NCBI RefSeq assembly: GCF_008704205.1
Contig: NZ_VXLC01000011.1
Coordinates: forward strand, 1 to 64,000
Direction of reading: 5' to 3'
Source of the DNA: Nocardia colli
GTDB lineage: Bacteria > Actinomycetota > Actinomycetes > Mycobacteriales > Mycobacteriaceae
DNA: 64,000 bases
A program made the position numbers and the translations under genes. Below are positions 1-9,045 of the stretch, in pieces. Every line of letters begins with the position of its first letter. Within the stretch, counting starts at the first letter, position 1. The notes under the pieces are model-generated. The model saw only the letters and a list, made by a program, of their open reading frames with translations. It searched no databases and was not told the origin of the DNA.

Positions 1-1
1 C

Positions 2-331
2 AACGTGTACGGCGGCCTGGCCGTCGCGATGCCGTTCATCCACACCCGCCCACGGTATTTCGCGCAGGTCATCGGCGAACTCCTGTACTGGCTCGACGAG
101 AACCGGCTGACCTTCGCCAGTGACTACGCGATCTGGAAGCCCGCCTGGCTGATCGAGAAGTTCGTCGACTTCCAGATCCCCGAGGACCTCCAGCCGGAGT
201 ACGGCACGATCAGCACGGAGGCGAAGAAGAAGATCCTCGGCCTGAATCTGGCCCGGCTGTACGGATTCGAGGTGCCAGGCGAGGTGCAGCCGTCGCACGA
301 CGGTCAGCCCGCCGATCGGGTGCCGGCATGA
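2..331 (+). CDS. Amidohydrolase family protein, C-terminal part
   Basis: The frame is open to the window edge, so only the last ~109 residues are present and the true start lies upstream. The segment (PFIHTRPRYFAQVI, then WLDENRLTFASDYAIW) looks like the C-terminal part of a TIM-barrel amidohydrolase (amidohydrolase-2 type); the Asp in FASDYAIW would be the late metal/catalytic Asp of that fold. It ends in an ATGA overlap with the next gene, so the two are probably translationally coupled. In propane/acetone monooxygenase operons of Gordonia, Rhodococcus and Mycobacterium (prm/mim) an amidohydrolase gene precedes the same DUF59, alcohol dehydrogenase and groEL genes seen here. Its exact substrate in those operons is not settled, and I infer the role from context. 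Confidence 0.75.
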   Translation, partial: NVYGGLAVAMPFIHTRPRYFAQVIGELLYWLDENRLTFASDYAIWKPAWLIEKFVDFQIPEDLQPEYGTISTEAKKKILGLNLARLYGFEVPGEVQPSHDGQPADRVPA

Positions 332-1059
332 CCACCGTCGCGCAGACGAAGACCGTTGCCGAGCGGGTGTGGGCCGCACTCGACACGGTGCGGGACCCGG
401 AGCTGGACGAACCGGTCACCACCTTGCGGTTCGTCACCGAGGTGCGGGTGCTGGACGGGCGGGAAGTCGTGATCCGGCTGCGGTTGCCCGCCTACTTCTG
501 CGCGCCGAACTTCGCGTATCTGATGGTCGCGGACGCCCATGACGCGGTCGCGGCGCTGCCGGAGGTCGATGCCGTCACGGTGCTGCTGGAGGACCATTTC
601 GCCGCAGAGCAGATCAACGCCGGTGTGGCGGACGGCGCCGGGTTCACCGGCAGCTTCCCCGGCGAGGCGACGCGTGAACTCGACGAGCTGCGAAAGACGT
701 TCCAGCGCAAGGCCTATATCGCCGCGCTGGAACGCGTCGTGCGCAAGCTGTCGGCGGCGGACCGAATGACCGACGCGCCATTGGAACTGACGCTCGGCGA
801 TGTGCCCGACGGGCGCGAGCGGACCTCGCTGTTACGTCGGCGCGCGGCCATCGGACTCGGAAACGATCCCGGCGCAATGCTTCTCGTAGACGAGCACGGC
901 GCCGCGTTGCAGTCCGGCGACCTGGCGATCCGGCTGCGCTATGCCCGTGCGGTGCGGGTCAGCATCGAGGGCAACGCGCACTTCTGCCGTGGCCTGCTCG
1001 CCACCCGTTACGGCGAAACCTCCAGCACCACAACGTATGAGAACGGAGCAGGGCGATGA
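328..1059 (+). CDS. MIP18/DUF59-like Fe-S or metal-centre assembly protein
   Basis: A 243-residue protein. Residues ~8-95 resemble the MIP18/DUF59 fold (ERVWAALDTVRDPELDEPV, then a conserved-looking Cys near residue 58 in AYFCAPNFAY). DUF59 proteins such as SufT and CIAO2 help Fe-S or other metal-centre maturation; in binuclear-iron monooxygenase operons such a gene is thought to help build the enzyme's metal centre. The second half (residues ~100-243) is not recognised; it contains a charged helical stretch (RELDELRKTFQRKAYIAALE). ATGA overlaps at both ends place it in one transcription unit with the amidohydrolase and the alcohol dehydrogenase. The specific client is inferred from neighbours. 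Confidence 0.7.
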   Translation: MTTVAQTKTVAERVWAALDTVRDPELDEPVTTLRFVTEVRVLDGREVVIRLRLPAYFCAPNFAYLMVADAHDAVAALPEVDAVTVLLEDHFAAEQINAGVADGAGFTGSFPGEATRELDELRKTFQRKAYIAALERVVRKLSAADRMTDAPLELTLGDVPDGRERTSLLRRRAAIGLGNDPGAMLLVDEHGAALQSGDLAIRLRYARAVRVSIEGNAHFCRGLLATRYGETSSTTTYENGAGR

Positions 1060-2081
1060 AGGCCGTGCAACTGGCCGCCTACGACTCGAAGCCGGAACTG
1101 GTCGAGGTCGCGGACCCGGTGATCGAGTCGCCCCTGGACGTGATCGTGAAGATCGGCGGGGCCGGCGTCTGCCGCACCGATCTGCACATCATCGAGGGGC
1201 AGTGGGAGCAGAAGAGCGGCGTCACGCTCCCGTACACGATCGGGCACGAGAACGCGGGCTGGATCGAAGCGGTCGGGCCCGCGGTGACCGGGTTGCGACC
1301 CGGCGATCCGGTGATCCTGCACCCGCTGATGACCTGCGGTCTCTGCCGCGCCTGCCGGGCCGGCGACGATGTCCATTGCGCCAGTTCGCAATTCCCGGGC
1401 ATCGACACCAACGGTGGTTACGCCGAGTACCTGCGCACGAACGCCCGCGCGGTCGTGAAACTGGATTCGGCACTGGTGCCCGCCGATGTCGCGGCGCTCG
1501 CCGACGCCGGACTCACGGCCTACCACGCGGTTGCCAAGGCCGCTCGGGCATTGCGTCCCGGCGACAAGGCGGTGTTGATCGGTGCGGGCGGCTTGGGGCA
1601 CATCGGCATTCAGGTGTTCGCGGCGTTGTCGTCCGCGGAAATGATCGTGGTGGACCGGTCCCCGGCTGCCCTGGCCTTGGCGCAGGAGATCGGCGCACAC
1701 CACACGGTGCAGGCCGACGGAAACGAGGCCGCTGCCGTGCTCGAGCTCACCGGCGGCAACGGCGCCGAAGCGGTGATCGATTTCGTCGGCGAGGGTGGGG
1801 CGATCGAGGCCGGCGTCGCGATGCTGCGCCGGGCGGGCAACTACTACGTCATCGGCTACGGCGGCGTGCTCTCGGTCCCGACCATCGACATCATCTCGAC
1901 CGAGATCAACTTCATCGGCAACCTCGTCGGCTCTTACAACGACCTGGTCGAGCTGATGGTGCTCGCCGCGCAGAACCGGGTGCGGCTGCACACGACGCGG
2001 TACGCGCTGGACGACTTCGCTGCCGCGCTGCGCGATCTGGACGCGGGCCGGGTCCGCGGCCGGGCGATTCTCGTTCCGTGA
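1056..2081 (+). CDS. Zinc-dependent NAD(P) alcohol dehydrogenase (MDR family)
   Basis: A 341-aa medium-chain dehydrogenase of normal length. The catalytic zinc ligands are visible: Cys39 in GVCRTD and His64-Glu65 in GHE. The structural zinc site is complete: Cys94, Cys97, Cys100 and Cys108 in the CGLCRACRAGDDVHC stretch. The Rossmann motif GAGGLG lies near residue 171. In propane-oxidising actinomycetes the gene after the monooxygenase genes (adh1 in Gordonia TY-5) oxidises secondary alcohols such as 2-propanol to the ketone; that is the likely substrate here but is inferred from synteny. The start overlaps the upstream stop (ATGA), and 44 bp separate its stop from the groEL start. Confidence 0.88.
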   Translation: MKAVQLAAYDSKPELVEVADPVIESPLDVIVKIGGAGVCRTDLHIIEGQWEQKSGVTLPYTIGHENAGWIEAVGPAVTGLRPGDPVILHPLMTCGLCRACRAGDDVHCASSQFPGIDTNGGYAEYLRTNARAVVKLDSALVPADVAALADAGLTAYHAVAKAARALRPGDKAVLIGAGGLGHIGIQVFAALSSAEMIVVDRSPAALALAQEIGAHHTVQADGNEAAAVLELTGGNGAEAVIDFVGEGGAIEAGVAMLRRAGNYYVIGYGGVLSVPTIDIISTEINFIGNLVGSYNDLVELMVLAAQNRVRLHTTRYALDDFAAALRDLDAGRVRGRAILVP

Positions 2082-2125
2082 CACGGCATTTCGACAACTG
2101 AACTTCGACCAAAGGTGTGTGCGAT

Positions 2126-3775
2126 ATGGCCAAGGAACTGCGCTTCGGCGCGAACGCCCGCGGGCTGCTCGAACAAGGTGTGAACGCCGTCGCGGACGCG
2201 GTGAAGGTGACGCTCGGGCCGAAGGGCCGCAACGCGGTGCTGGAGAAGCTCACCGGCGCGCCGACCATCACCAACGACGGCGTGACCATCGCCAAGGAGA
2301 TCCAGCTGCGCGATCCATTCGCCAATATGGGCGCGCAGCTGGTCAAAGAGGTGGCGACCAAGACCAACGGGGTGGCCGGCGACGGCACCACCACCGCGAC
2401 CGTGCTGGCCCAGGCGATGGTGCGCGAAGGCCTGCGCGCCGTGGCCGAGGGCGCGAATCCGATCCAGCTCAAGCGGGGTATCGAGCACGCGACGGCAGCG
2501 GTCGTCGAGCTGCTGCGCGAGCGCAGTCGCAGCATCACCGAGGAGGCGGAGCTGCGGCACGTGGCGATGCTCTCGGCGAACAACGACAGCGAGATCGGCG
2601 ACGTCATCGCGGCGGCGCTGGCCCGGGTCGGTGTGAATGGTGTTGTGAGCGTGGAGGAGTCGCCGCGGCTCGGTCTCGGGCTCGGGTACATCGACGGACT
2701 CGAATTCGACCACGGTTACCTCTCGCCGTACTTCGTGACCGACAAGGACCGGATGGAGGCGGTCCTGGACAACGCGTACGTGCTGCTGACGAACCAGAAG
2801 ATCTCCACGGTTCAGACGCTGATGCCGGTGCTCGAGCAGGTGCAACGCGCCGGGCGGCCGCTGGTGATCCTCTGCGAGAACATGGACGGCCCGGCATTGA
2901 GCATGCTGGTGACCAACAATGTGCACGACACGTTCCGCTCGGTGGTCGTGCGCGCACCCGGCTTCGGACATCGGCGGGTCGCCGAATTGGAGGATCTCGC
3001 AACGGTTCTCGGCGGCACCGTGGTGAGTGCCGACTCCGGTGTCGCGCTGGAGAACATCCGGGTCGAGCACCTCGGCCAGGCGCGGAAGGTGACCGTCACC
3101 GAACGCTCGACCACGCTGGTCGACGGGGCGGGCGCGCCCGACGACGCCAAGGCGCGCATCGCTCAGCTCGAGCGTGAACTCGAACGGGCCGAGAACGAGC
3201 ACGATCAGGACAACCTGAAGCTGCGCATCGCCCGGCTGTCCGGGTCGGTCGCCGTCGTGCACGTCGGCGCGGCCACCGATGTCGAGCTGAAGGAGAAGCT
3301 GCACCGGGTGGAGGACTCGCTGTCGGCGACGCGGGCGGCGATGGAGGAGGGGGTGGTCGCCGGCGGCGGCACCGCGCTGCTCCAGGCCCAACCGGCGCTG
3401 GACCTGCTCGAACTCACCGGCGATGCCGCCGAAGGGCGGGAGATCGTGCGGCGTGCGGTCGAGGAACCGTTGCGCTGGATCGCGATCAATGCCGGTTACG
3501 ACGGGGACGAGGCCGTGGCGACCGTGTCGAAGCTGCCCGTCGGGCACGGATTCAACGCGATGACCGACGCCTACGTCGACATGTTCGACGCGGGGGTGAT
3601 CGATCCGCTCAAGGTCACGCATTCGGCCCTGCGCAGTGCCGCGTCGATTGCCGCGCTGCTGCTGACCACCGAGACGCTGATCGTCGAGGAGATCATGGTC
3701 AACCCAGGCGCGATCATCGCGCCCGGATTCGGTGACCTGGCCGAGGGGCTCGTTCGGCCCTCCAACATCTACTGA
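2126..3775 (+). CDS. groEL: GroEL-type chaperonin dedicated to the monooxygenase operon
   Basis: A type I chaperonin of 549 aa starting MAKELRFG. I chose the ATG at 2126 because it gives the canonical MAK- start and has AAAGG at 2111-2115 with a 10-nt spacer; a GTG at 2117 would add three residues. The ATP-binding loop GDGTTTATVLAQ and the C-terminal equatorial segment (EEGVVAGGGTALLQ) are intact. The tail ends LVRPSNIY, without the Gly-Gly-Met repeat of housekeeping GroEL or the His-rich tail of mycobacterial GroEL1. No groES is adjacent. Chaperonins in this position (PrmG/MimG) are needed for folding of the propane monooxygenase hydroxylase, so this copy is probably a specialised paralogue using the genome's common GroES. 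Confidence 0.9.
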   Translation: MAKELRFGANARGLLEQGVNAVADAVKVTLGPKGRNAVLEKLTGAPTITNDGVTIAKEIQLRDPFANMGAQLVKEVATKTNGVAGDGTTTATVLAQAMVREGLRAVAEGANPIQLKRGIEHATAAVVELLRERSRSITEEAELRHVAMLSANNDSEIGDVIAAALARVGVNGVVSVEESPRLGLGLGYIDGLEFDHGYLSPYFVTDKDRMEAVLDNAYVLLTNQKISTVQTLMPVLEQVQRAGRPLVILCENMDGPALSMLVTNNVHDTFRSVVVRAPGFGHRRVAELEDLATVLGGTVVSADSGVALENIRVEHLGQARKVTVTERSTTLVDGAGAPDDAKARIAQLERELERAENEHDQDNLKLRIARLSGSVAVVHVGAATDVELKEKLHRVEDSLSATRAAMEEGVVAGGGTALLQAQPALDLLELTGDAAEGREIVRRAVEEPLRWIAINAGYDGDEAVATVSKLPVGHGFNAMTDAYVDMFDAGVIDPLKVTHSALRSAASIAALLLTTETLIVEEIMVNPGAIIAPGFGDLAEGLVRPSNIY

Positions 3776-3868
3776 TCGTCCGACAATGGGGTGTTCGTCA
3801 CGATCGCCGCCCGGCCGACCGCAGTGGGTCGGGCTGTGTCGCGGCAGCCCGACTACCGCAGGAGCGTC

Positions 3869-4192
3869 ATGATCTTCATCGTCGTCAAGTTCAAGACCAA
3901 GCCGGAGTGGACGGACCGGTGGCTCGAGCTCGTCGGGCCGTTCACGGCGCTGACTCGTGCCGAGGCGGGGAATCTGTGGTTCGAGTGGTCCCGCAGCGTC
4001 GATGACCCGGCCGAATTCGTTCTGGTGGAGGCGTTTTTCGATCAGGCGGCCGGCGAGGCGCACGTGAACAGCGCCCATTTCAAGGCCGCGGTAGCCGAAT
4101 TGCCGCAGGCGCTCGCGTCGACGCCGAAGATCATCAGCCGGACCATCGACGGGACCGATTGGTCGGCGATGGGGGAAATGACCGTGGAGTGA
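3869..4192 (+). CDS. Small ABM-domain (YgiN-like) putative quinol monooxygenase
   Basis: A 107-aa protein starting MIFIVVKFKTKPEWTDRW. I place the start at the ATG 3869 because AGGAG lies at 3860-3864, four nt upstream; the longer reading from 3791 has no comparable site. The pattern of a beta strand, a helix, ARAEAGNLWFEWSR, then FVLVEAFFDQAAGEAHVNSAHF matches the ABM (antibiotic biosynthesis monooxygenase) ferredoxin-like dimer fold, including the conserved H-x-x-S-x-H-F segment. Members act as cofactor-free quinol oxygenases or as small accessory proteins. It lies 93 bp after groEL in the same direction and may be the end of that operon. It converges on the AfsR-like gene with only 3 bp between stop codons. 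Confidence 0.75.
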   Translation: MIFIVVKFKTKPEWTDRWLELVGPFTALTRAEAGNLWFEWSRSVDDPAEFVLVEAFFDQAAGEAHVNSAHFKAAVAELPQALASTPKIISRTIDGTDWSAMGEMTVE

Positions 4193-4195
4193 CCG

Positions 4196-7100
4196 CTATT
4201 CGGGCGACTTCGCGCGCCGGGTGAGGGTGAGTGCTTGCCGTCGGTGCTCGTCGGCTTGCGGCTTGCCGAGTGCGGTGGCGAGTTCGGCGAGGTAGTGGGC
4301 GACCGGTTCCAAGGTGATCAGGCCGCTGCCTGCTCCGGCGAGTTCGGTTGCGGCGGGGAGTAATCGGTCGTAGCAGTGGCGCATGGCCGGTTCGTCGCCG
4401 AGGGTGAGGGCGGCGCGGGCGTGCAGGCACGTGCGTAGTTCGAGCAGGAGGTCGCGGGGGGAGTCGGGGACGGCTTTCAGTGCTGCGGCTGCTTCGTCGC
4501 GAAGTCCGTTGGCGGAGAGGATGATCGGGCGGACCCACGGTTCGTAAGGGCCCCATGCAGCGGTTGGGTCGTCGGGCGGCATGCCGTGCTGGAGTCGCAG
4601 GCAGAGCAGGGCGAGAGGGAGGAGACCCTGCTCGACGCCGGGCATTCCGCTGCCGGTGAGCAGCTTGGCGGCGGCGCGGTAGGCCGTCTCGGCTTTGGAC
4701 TGATTGCCGGTGAGCGCGATGCGTAGGGCGGCATACCAGTGGGTGAAGACGCCGACCATCGGTAGTTCGTAGTCGGCCGCGAGGTGGTCCGCGGCCCCTG
4801 CATGGGCGTCGGCTGATTTGAGATTTGCTGTTGCGCATGCTGTTTGAATGCCGATGAGGTGGCCGAGGACCTCGAAGGTGGGCAGTCGATGCTGTCGGCC
4901 GAGTGCGATGAGTTCGTCGCCGATGCGGGCGCGTTCCGGGCTCAGGCCGGTGCGGTGGAAGGTGTGAATGAAGCGGCCGTTGAGGGCGAAGGCCAGGAGG
5001 GCGGGATCGTCGAGTTCGCGGGCGATCGTTTCCGCTTCCGCGGCGGCATGGAGTCCGCGATCGTCTGCGGCGCCGCGCAGTTCGAGGGCGATTGTTGTGC
5101 ATAACCTGGCGCGCAGCTCGCGGTGTTCGGCGGGGAGGGCGGCGAGGGTGCGTTCGGCGGCGGTGACGATGTGGGCCGCAAGGTCGGGATCGTCGTTGGT
5201 GGTCCAGATGGCGGGGATGTCGAAGGAGCTGATCACGCGTGCGGCGCGGACCGGATCGGCCCATTGTTCGGCCTGCGTGACGGCCAGTTCGCGGTAGGTG
5301 CGGGCCTCGGCGAGATCGCCGGTGACCGCCGATGTTCGGGCGAGGCCGGTGATCGCGTCGAGTCGTGCGGACGGGTCCGGTTCGGGCATTCGGTCGAAGG
5401 CGTCGAGTGCTGCGCGCCATTGCCTGGCAGCCTCGCCGAGTGCGAATCCGTGTTCGGCCTCGAGTGCCGCGGCGCTGGCGTATCGGGCGGCGCTCGGTGC
5501 GGTCGCGCGGCTTTGTGCACGGATGAAGTGGTGGGCCAAGACGGAAACATCTGTGGTGCTGATCTTTTCGAGCAGACGGCCGATCTCGCCATGCCACTGT
5601 GCTCGGCGTGGTCCGCTGATGTCGCGGTAGACAGTGTCGCGAACCAAGGCGTGGGTGAAGCGCAGCGAACCATCGGACTGTTCGGTGAACAGACCTGCTG
5701 CCAAGGCGATTTCGAGGCTGTCGAGCGCGCCGGTGTTGCCCGCCAGGTCGATGAGGATCTCGCGGTCGACGTCTTCGCCGAGTACGGAAGCCTGCTGGAC
5801 CAGGGTTTGCGCGGACTGCGGCAGGATGGTCAGGCGATGCCGGATGACCTCGCGGACGCCCGGCGGGACGGCGTCGAATGCGTCGGGTCCTTCGTCGCGG
5901 AGCAGACGGGCCAGCTCGCGAACGAAGAAGGGATTTCCATTGCTGCGCCGGTGAATTCGGGAGCCGTCACGTTCGGCGATATCCGGTCCGGCGATCTCGC
6001 GTACCAAGGTGGTGGTGTCGTCCTCGGACAGGCCGCTCAGATACACGCGAACGGGTTCGAAGGGTGCCATCTTGCCCAGAGTGGTGGTGAGTTCGGTGCT
6101 GATCTCGGTGCTGCGGTACGTCGCCAATACGAGTACCGGGCCTGGTATACCCCCGGTGACCAGGGCGGAGAGCAGGTCGAGGGTTTCCGCACCGGCATTG
6201 TGGATGTCGTCGAAGACCAGCAGAATCGGCGTGCGTCGCGATACCGACGCCAGGTAGTCGGCCGCTGCGCGATGAAACAGAAAGCGCGCCTCGGCCGGAT
6301 CTGTGGTCGCGACCTGGTCCGGCCAGGTGCTCGCCGCATGATCCGCTGCGGTCAGGGTGGCGAGAATCCTCGTCCACGCCCAGCCGGGCGGGACACCTAG
6401 ATCCGCTGGGCTCTCGCCGCGCGCGGTGAGCCACCCATTGCCGGTCAATGCAGACGAAACCTGTTCGGTGAGTGTGCTTTTGCCAGCACCGGCCTCACCG
6501 GCGAGTAATGCCAATCGCACGCGTCCGTGTCGGGCGGCATCGTCGGCGGCGTGTTGGATCGCCGTGAACTCCAGCCGACGCCCGACGAAACCCCTTCCAG
6601 GCGAGGAAGTTCGGGCGTTCGGCAGCAGACGTGGTGCTTGGGCCAGGATGTCGGCCTCGGCCCGCTGGAGTTCCGGTCCAGGGTCTGCGCCTAGTTCGGT
6701 GCGCAAGAGGTGACGGATACGGCGCAGCGCGGCCAGGGCGTCGCTCTGCCTGCCGGATCGGTAGAGCGCGACCGCGAGCAACTCCCACGCGTGTTCGCGC
6801 AAAGAATGCTCGGCGAGCAGGGAATTCAACGCGGGCACAGCTTCCGCGGGTCGTGCCAGTTCGATCAGTGCGGCAGCGCGGTGTTCGGCGGCGAGCAAGC
6901 GCAGCCCGTCGAGCCGGTCGACTTCGGCACGCGCCCAACCTTGTTCGGCGAATTCCGCGTATGGCGGACCTTGCCACAGCGCCATTGCCGCGTCGGCGGT
7001 CGACAGTGCCCGGTCGAAGTTTTCCATCGTGAGCAGTTCGGCGGCCCGGACGACGGCGGCTTCGAACTGGTCCGCGTCCACCGCGTCCGGCTCGGTGCGC

Positions 7101-7390
7101 AGCGCGTATCCGGGTGTGACCGTCACCAGCACCTCGGCCGGCGTGCGCGGCGCGCGGTCGGGTTCGAGCGCCCGCCGCAGATCCGCGACGAACGTTTGAA
7201 TCGCCCCCACCGCACCCTGCGGCGGCCGTTCCCACAGGTCATCGATCAGCTGATCCACCGAGACCATCCGCCCCCGCGCGACCAGCAATCGCGCCAGCAC
7301 CGCGCGATGCTTCGGCCCTTTCAACGGCAGTGGCCGGCCGCCGCGTTCGGCGCCGATCGGCCCGAGCACGCCGAAACGAAGATGCGTCAC
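4196..7390 (-). CDS. AfsR-type SARP regulator with ATPase domain
   Basis: A 1064-aa protein. Residues ~1-95 form an OmpR-like winged-helix DNA-binding domain (FGVLGPIGAERGGRPLPLKG, KHRAVLARLL). Residues ~100-245 are the BTAD helical domain (FEAAVVRAAELL, then ALYRSGRQSDALAALRRIRH). A linker leads to an AAA/STAND ATPase with Walker A GEAGAGKST near residue 297 and a Walker B-like ILLVFDDIHNAG near 389. The rest (~600-1064) is helical and Ala-rich, probably TPR-like. There is no C-terminal LuxR helix-turn-helix. Such proteins activate secondary-metabolite or catabolic genes by binding direct repeats near -35 boxes. The divergent hydrolase gene begins 88 bp away, which makes it a candidate target. 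No ligand can be named. Confidence 0.85.
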   Translation of the reverse strand: MTHLRFGVLGPIGAERGGRPLPLKGPKHRAVLARLLVARGRMVSVDQLIDDLWERPPQGAVGAIQTFVADLRRALEPDRAPRTPAEVLVTVTPGYALRTEPDAVDADQFEAAVVRAAELLTMENFDRALSTADAAMALWQGPPYAEFAEQGWARAEVDRLDGLRLLAAEHRAAALIELARPAEAVPALNSLLAEHSLREHAWELLAVALYRSGRQSDALAALRRIRHLLRTELGADPGPELQRAEADILAQAPRLLPNARTSSPGRGFVGRRLEFTAIQHAADDAARHGRVRLALLAGEAGAGKSTLTEQVSSALTGNGWLTARGESPADLGVPPGWAWTRILATLTAADHAASTWPDQVATTDPAEARFLFHRAAADYLASVSRRTPILLVFDDIHNAGAETLDLLSALVTGGIPGPVLVLATYRSTEISTELTTTLGKMAPFEPVRVYLSGLSEDDTTTLVREIAGPDIAERDGSRIHRRSNGNPFFVRELARLLRDEGPDAFDAVPPGVREVIRHRLTILPQSAQTLVQQASVLGEDVDREILIDLAGNTGALDSLEIALAAGLFTEQSDGSLRFTHALVRDTVYRDISGPRRAQWHGEIGRLLEKISTTDVSVLAHHFIRAQSRATAPSAARYASAAALEAEHGFALGEAARQWRAALDAFDRMPEPDPSARLDAITGLARTSAVTGDLAEARTYRELAVTQAEQWADPVRAARVISSFDIPAIWTTNDDPDLAAHIVTAAERTLAALPAEHRELRARLCTTIALELRGAADDRGLHAAAEAETIARELDDPALLAFALNGRFIHTFHRTGLSPERARIGDELIALGRQHRLPTFEVLGHLIGIQTACATANLKSADAHAGAADHLAADYELPMVGVFTHWYAALRIALTGNQSKAETAYRAAAKLLTGSGMPGVEQGLLPLALLCLRLQHGMPPDDPTAAWGPYEPWVRPIILSANGLRDEAAAALKAVPDSPRDLLLELRTCLHARAALTLGDEPAMRHCYDRLLPAATELAGAGSGLITLEPVAHYLAELATALGKPQADEHRRQALTLTRRAKSPE

Positions 7391-7478
7391 GACGCCGTAC
7401 TCAGTCGCTGCTGACCAGTTGCTGAGTGCGGGCGAAAAGACTGTCTGGCGTCACCAGCGAACACCGGAAGGACACCTC

Positions 7479-8354
7479 ATGACACCGAAGATTACCGGAT
7501 TCGACTACCAGCGGATCGCGGTCGCCGACCAGGTCGAACTCAATGTCGCGGTGGGCGGCGCGGGCAGTCCCGTCGTGCTGCTGCACGGCTTCCCGCAGAC
7601 CCATCTGATGTGGCGGCACGTCGCCGCAGACCTGGCCGCCGACCACACCGTCATCTGCCCTGACCTGCGCGGTTACGGCGACAGCGACAAGCCCGCCGAG
7701 ACCGGGAGCACCTACTCGAAGCGCACCATGGCCGCCGACGTCGTCGCGGTCGCCAAGGCTCTCGGCCACGAGCGATTCGCGCTGGCCGGCCACGACCGCG
7801 GTGCCCTCGTCGCCATCCGCGCCGGCCTCGACCACCCAGACACCGTCACCCACCTGGCCTCCCTCGACGTCCTGCCCACCCTCGACATGTGGGACGTCAT
7901 GCACGGCGTCACCGCCGCCGTCGGCTTCCACCTCTACCTGATGGCCCAACCCCCCGGCCTGCCCGAACAAATGATCGCCGCCACCCCCGACGCCTTCTTC
8001 GGCCACTTCCTCGACATCTGGACCCGCGACCCCGCCGCCATCCCACCCGAATTCCGCGCCGCCTACCTGCGCGCCAGCGCCGCCGCCGTCCCCAGCATCG
8101 TCGCCGACTACCGCGCCTCCGCCGGCCTCGACCTCGACCACGACCGAACCGACCGCGCCGCAGGCAACCACCTCCGCATGCCCGTCTCGGTCCTCCAACA
8201 GGATTGGGGCGCAGCGCTCGGCTTCGACGCCGAATCTCTTTGGCGCGCTTGGGCTCCCGACCTGAAGCACACCACGGTCAGCTGCGGCCATTTCATGGCC
8301 GAGGAATCCCCGGCCACCGTCACCGAGGCGCTGCGCGAGCTGCTGAACCGCTGA
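7479..8354 (+). CDS. Alpha/beta hydrolase, haloacetate dehalogenase / epoxide hydrolase-like
   Basis: A 291-aa alpha/beta hydrolase. The start at ATG 7479 follows a GGAAGGA element at 7466-7472. The oxyanion region is HGFPQTHLMW and the nucleophile is Asp106 in GHDRGA, the motif of fluoroacetate/haloacetate dehalogenases and related epoxide hydrolases; the Arg after it is kept. The catalytic His is His271 in CGHFMAEE. In DehH1/FAcD enzymes the halide pocket carries a Trp-His-Trp-like stretch. Here the aligned residues read F-H-L, so the His is kept but the Trp next to it is Leu. Dehalogenase activity is therefore uncertain and an epoxide or ester hydrolase is possible. The SARP regulator is transcribed divergently. 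Confidence 0.8.
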   Translation: MTPKITGFDYQRIAVADQVELNVAVGGAGSPVVLLHGFPQTHLMWRHVAADLAADHTVICPDLRGYGDSDKPAETGSTYSKRTMAADVVAVAKALGHERFALAGHDRGALVAIRAGLDHPDTVTHLASLDVLPTLDMWDVMHGVTAAVGFHLYLMAQPPGLPEQMIAATPDAFFGHFLDIWTRDPAAIPPEFRAAYLRASAAAVPSIVADYRASAGLDLDHDRTDRAAGNHLRMPVSVLQQDWGAALGFDAESLWRAWAPDLKHTTVSCGHFMAEESPATVTEALRELLNR

Positions 8355-8415
8355 TGCGGCTAGCGCTGATGCGCAGTCCCGTTCTGCCGGAAATCGGCGA
8401 ACTCGGGGCTTCGGG

Positions 8416-9006
8416 TCAGGCCCAGGCGGCGGCGAGGCGTTGGGCGTGGCCGCGGAGGGCGCGCAGTGGTGGGGGAGCGTTTCCGGTGATGACGATGAGG
8501 ACGACCGGGCCGCATAGTTCGGCGACGGCGAGTTGGTCGTCGGGGAGGCCGGGGAAGTGCGGGCGGATGTGGTCCAGCACGGTGCGGGCCGGTTCGGCGA
8601 GCAGGTCGGCTTCGGCGACGAGCTTGCTCACCTCGGTGTCGTGCTGGGCTTCGCCGAGCAGGGCCCGGTAGGCCGCGCCGGCCGCCGAGGTGGTCAGGAA
8701 TTGGGTGAGGGCGACCAGGAAGTCGGTGATCATCCGGACCGGGTCCGTGTGCACGGGGACGGTCAGTTCGCCGCGTGCGTCGTCGGCGCACGACTCGATC
8801 AGGATGTGCGCCTTGGTCGGCCACCACCGATAGACGGTCTGCCGGCCGACACCGGCGTGTTCGGCGATGCCCTTCATGGTCATCGCCGAATAGCCGATCT
8901 CGACCAGCAGATCGTCGACCGCGTGCAGGACGGCGAGCCGAGCGGTCTCGCTGCGCGGACGCCCCGGGGTGGCAGGTTTCCTCACGCCGCCAGCATATGG
9001 GGTCAT
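8416..9006 (-). CDS. TetR-family transcriptional regulator
   Basis: A 196-aa TetR-type repressor. The N-terminal helix-turn-helix is clear: YSAMTMKGIAEHAGVGRQTV followed by YRWWPTKAHIL at residues ~40-70. The C-terminal half is an Ala/Leu-rich helical ligand-binding domain of the TetR_C type. An alternative GTG start a few codons downstream (VRKPATPGRPR) is possible. It follows the SDR-like gene on the same strand with 39 bp between them, so the two probably form an SDR-tetR operon and the regulator likely controls its own transcription from 9940-10171. The ligand is unknown. Confidence 0.85.
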   Translation of the reverse strand: MTPYAGGVRKPATPGRPRSETARLAVLHAVDDLLVEIGYSAMTMKGIAEHAGVGRQTVYRWWPTKAHILIESCADDARGELTVPVHTDPVRMITDFLVALTQFLTTSAAGAAYRALLGEAQHDTEVSKLVAEADLLAEPARTVLDHIRPHFPGLPDDQLAVAELCGPVVLIVITGNAPPPLRALRGHAQRLAAAWA

Positions 9007-9045
9007 CGTGCACCGTTTATCCGACGCGGCCGAGCCCCCGCGCGG

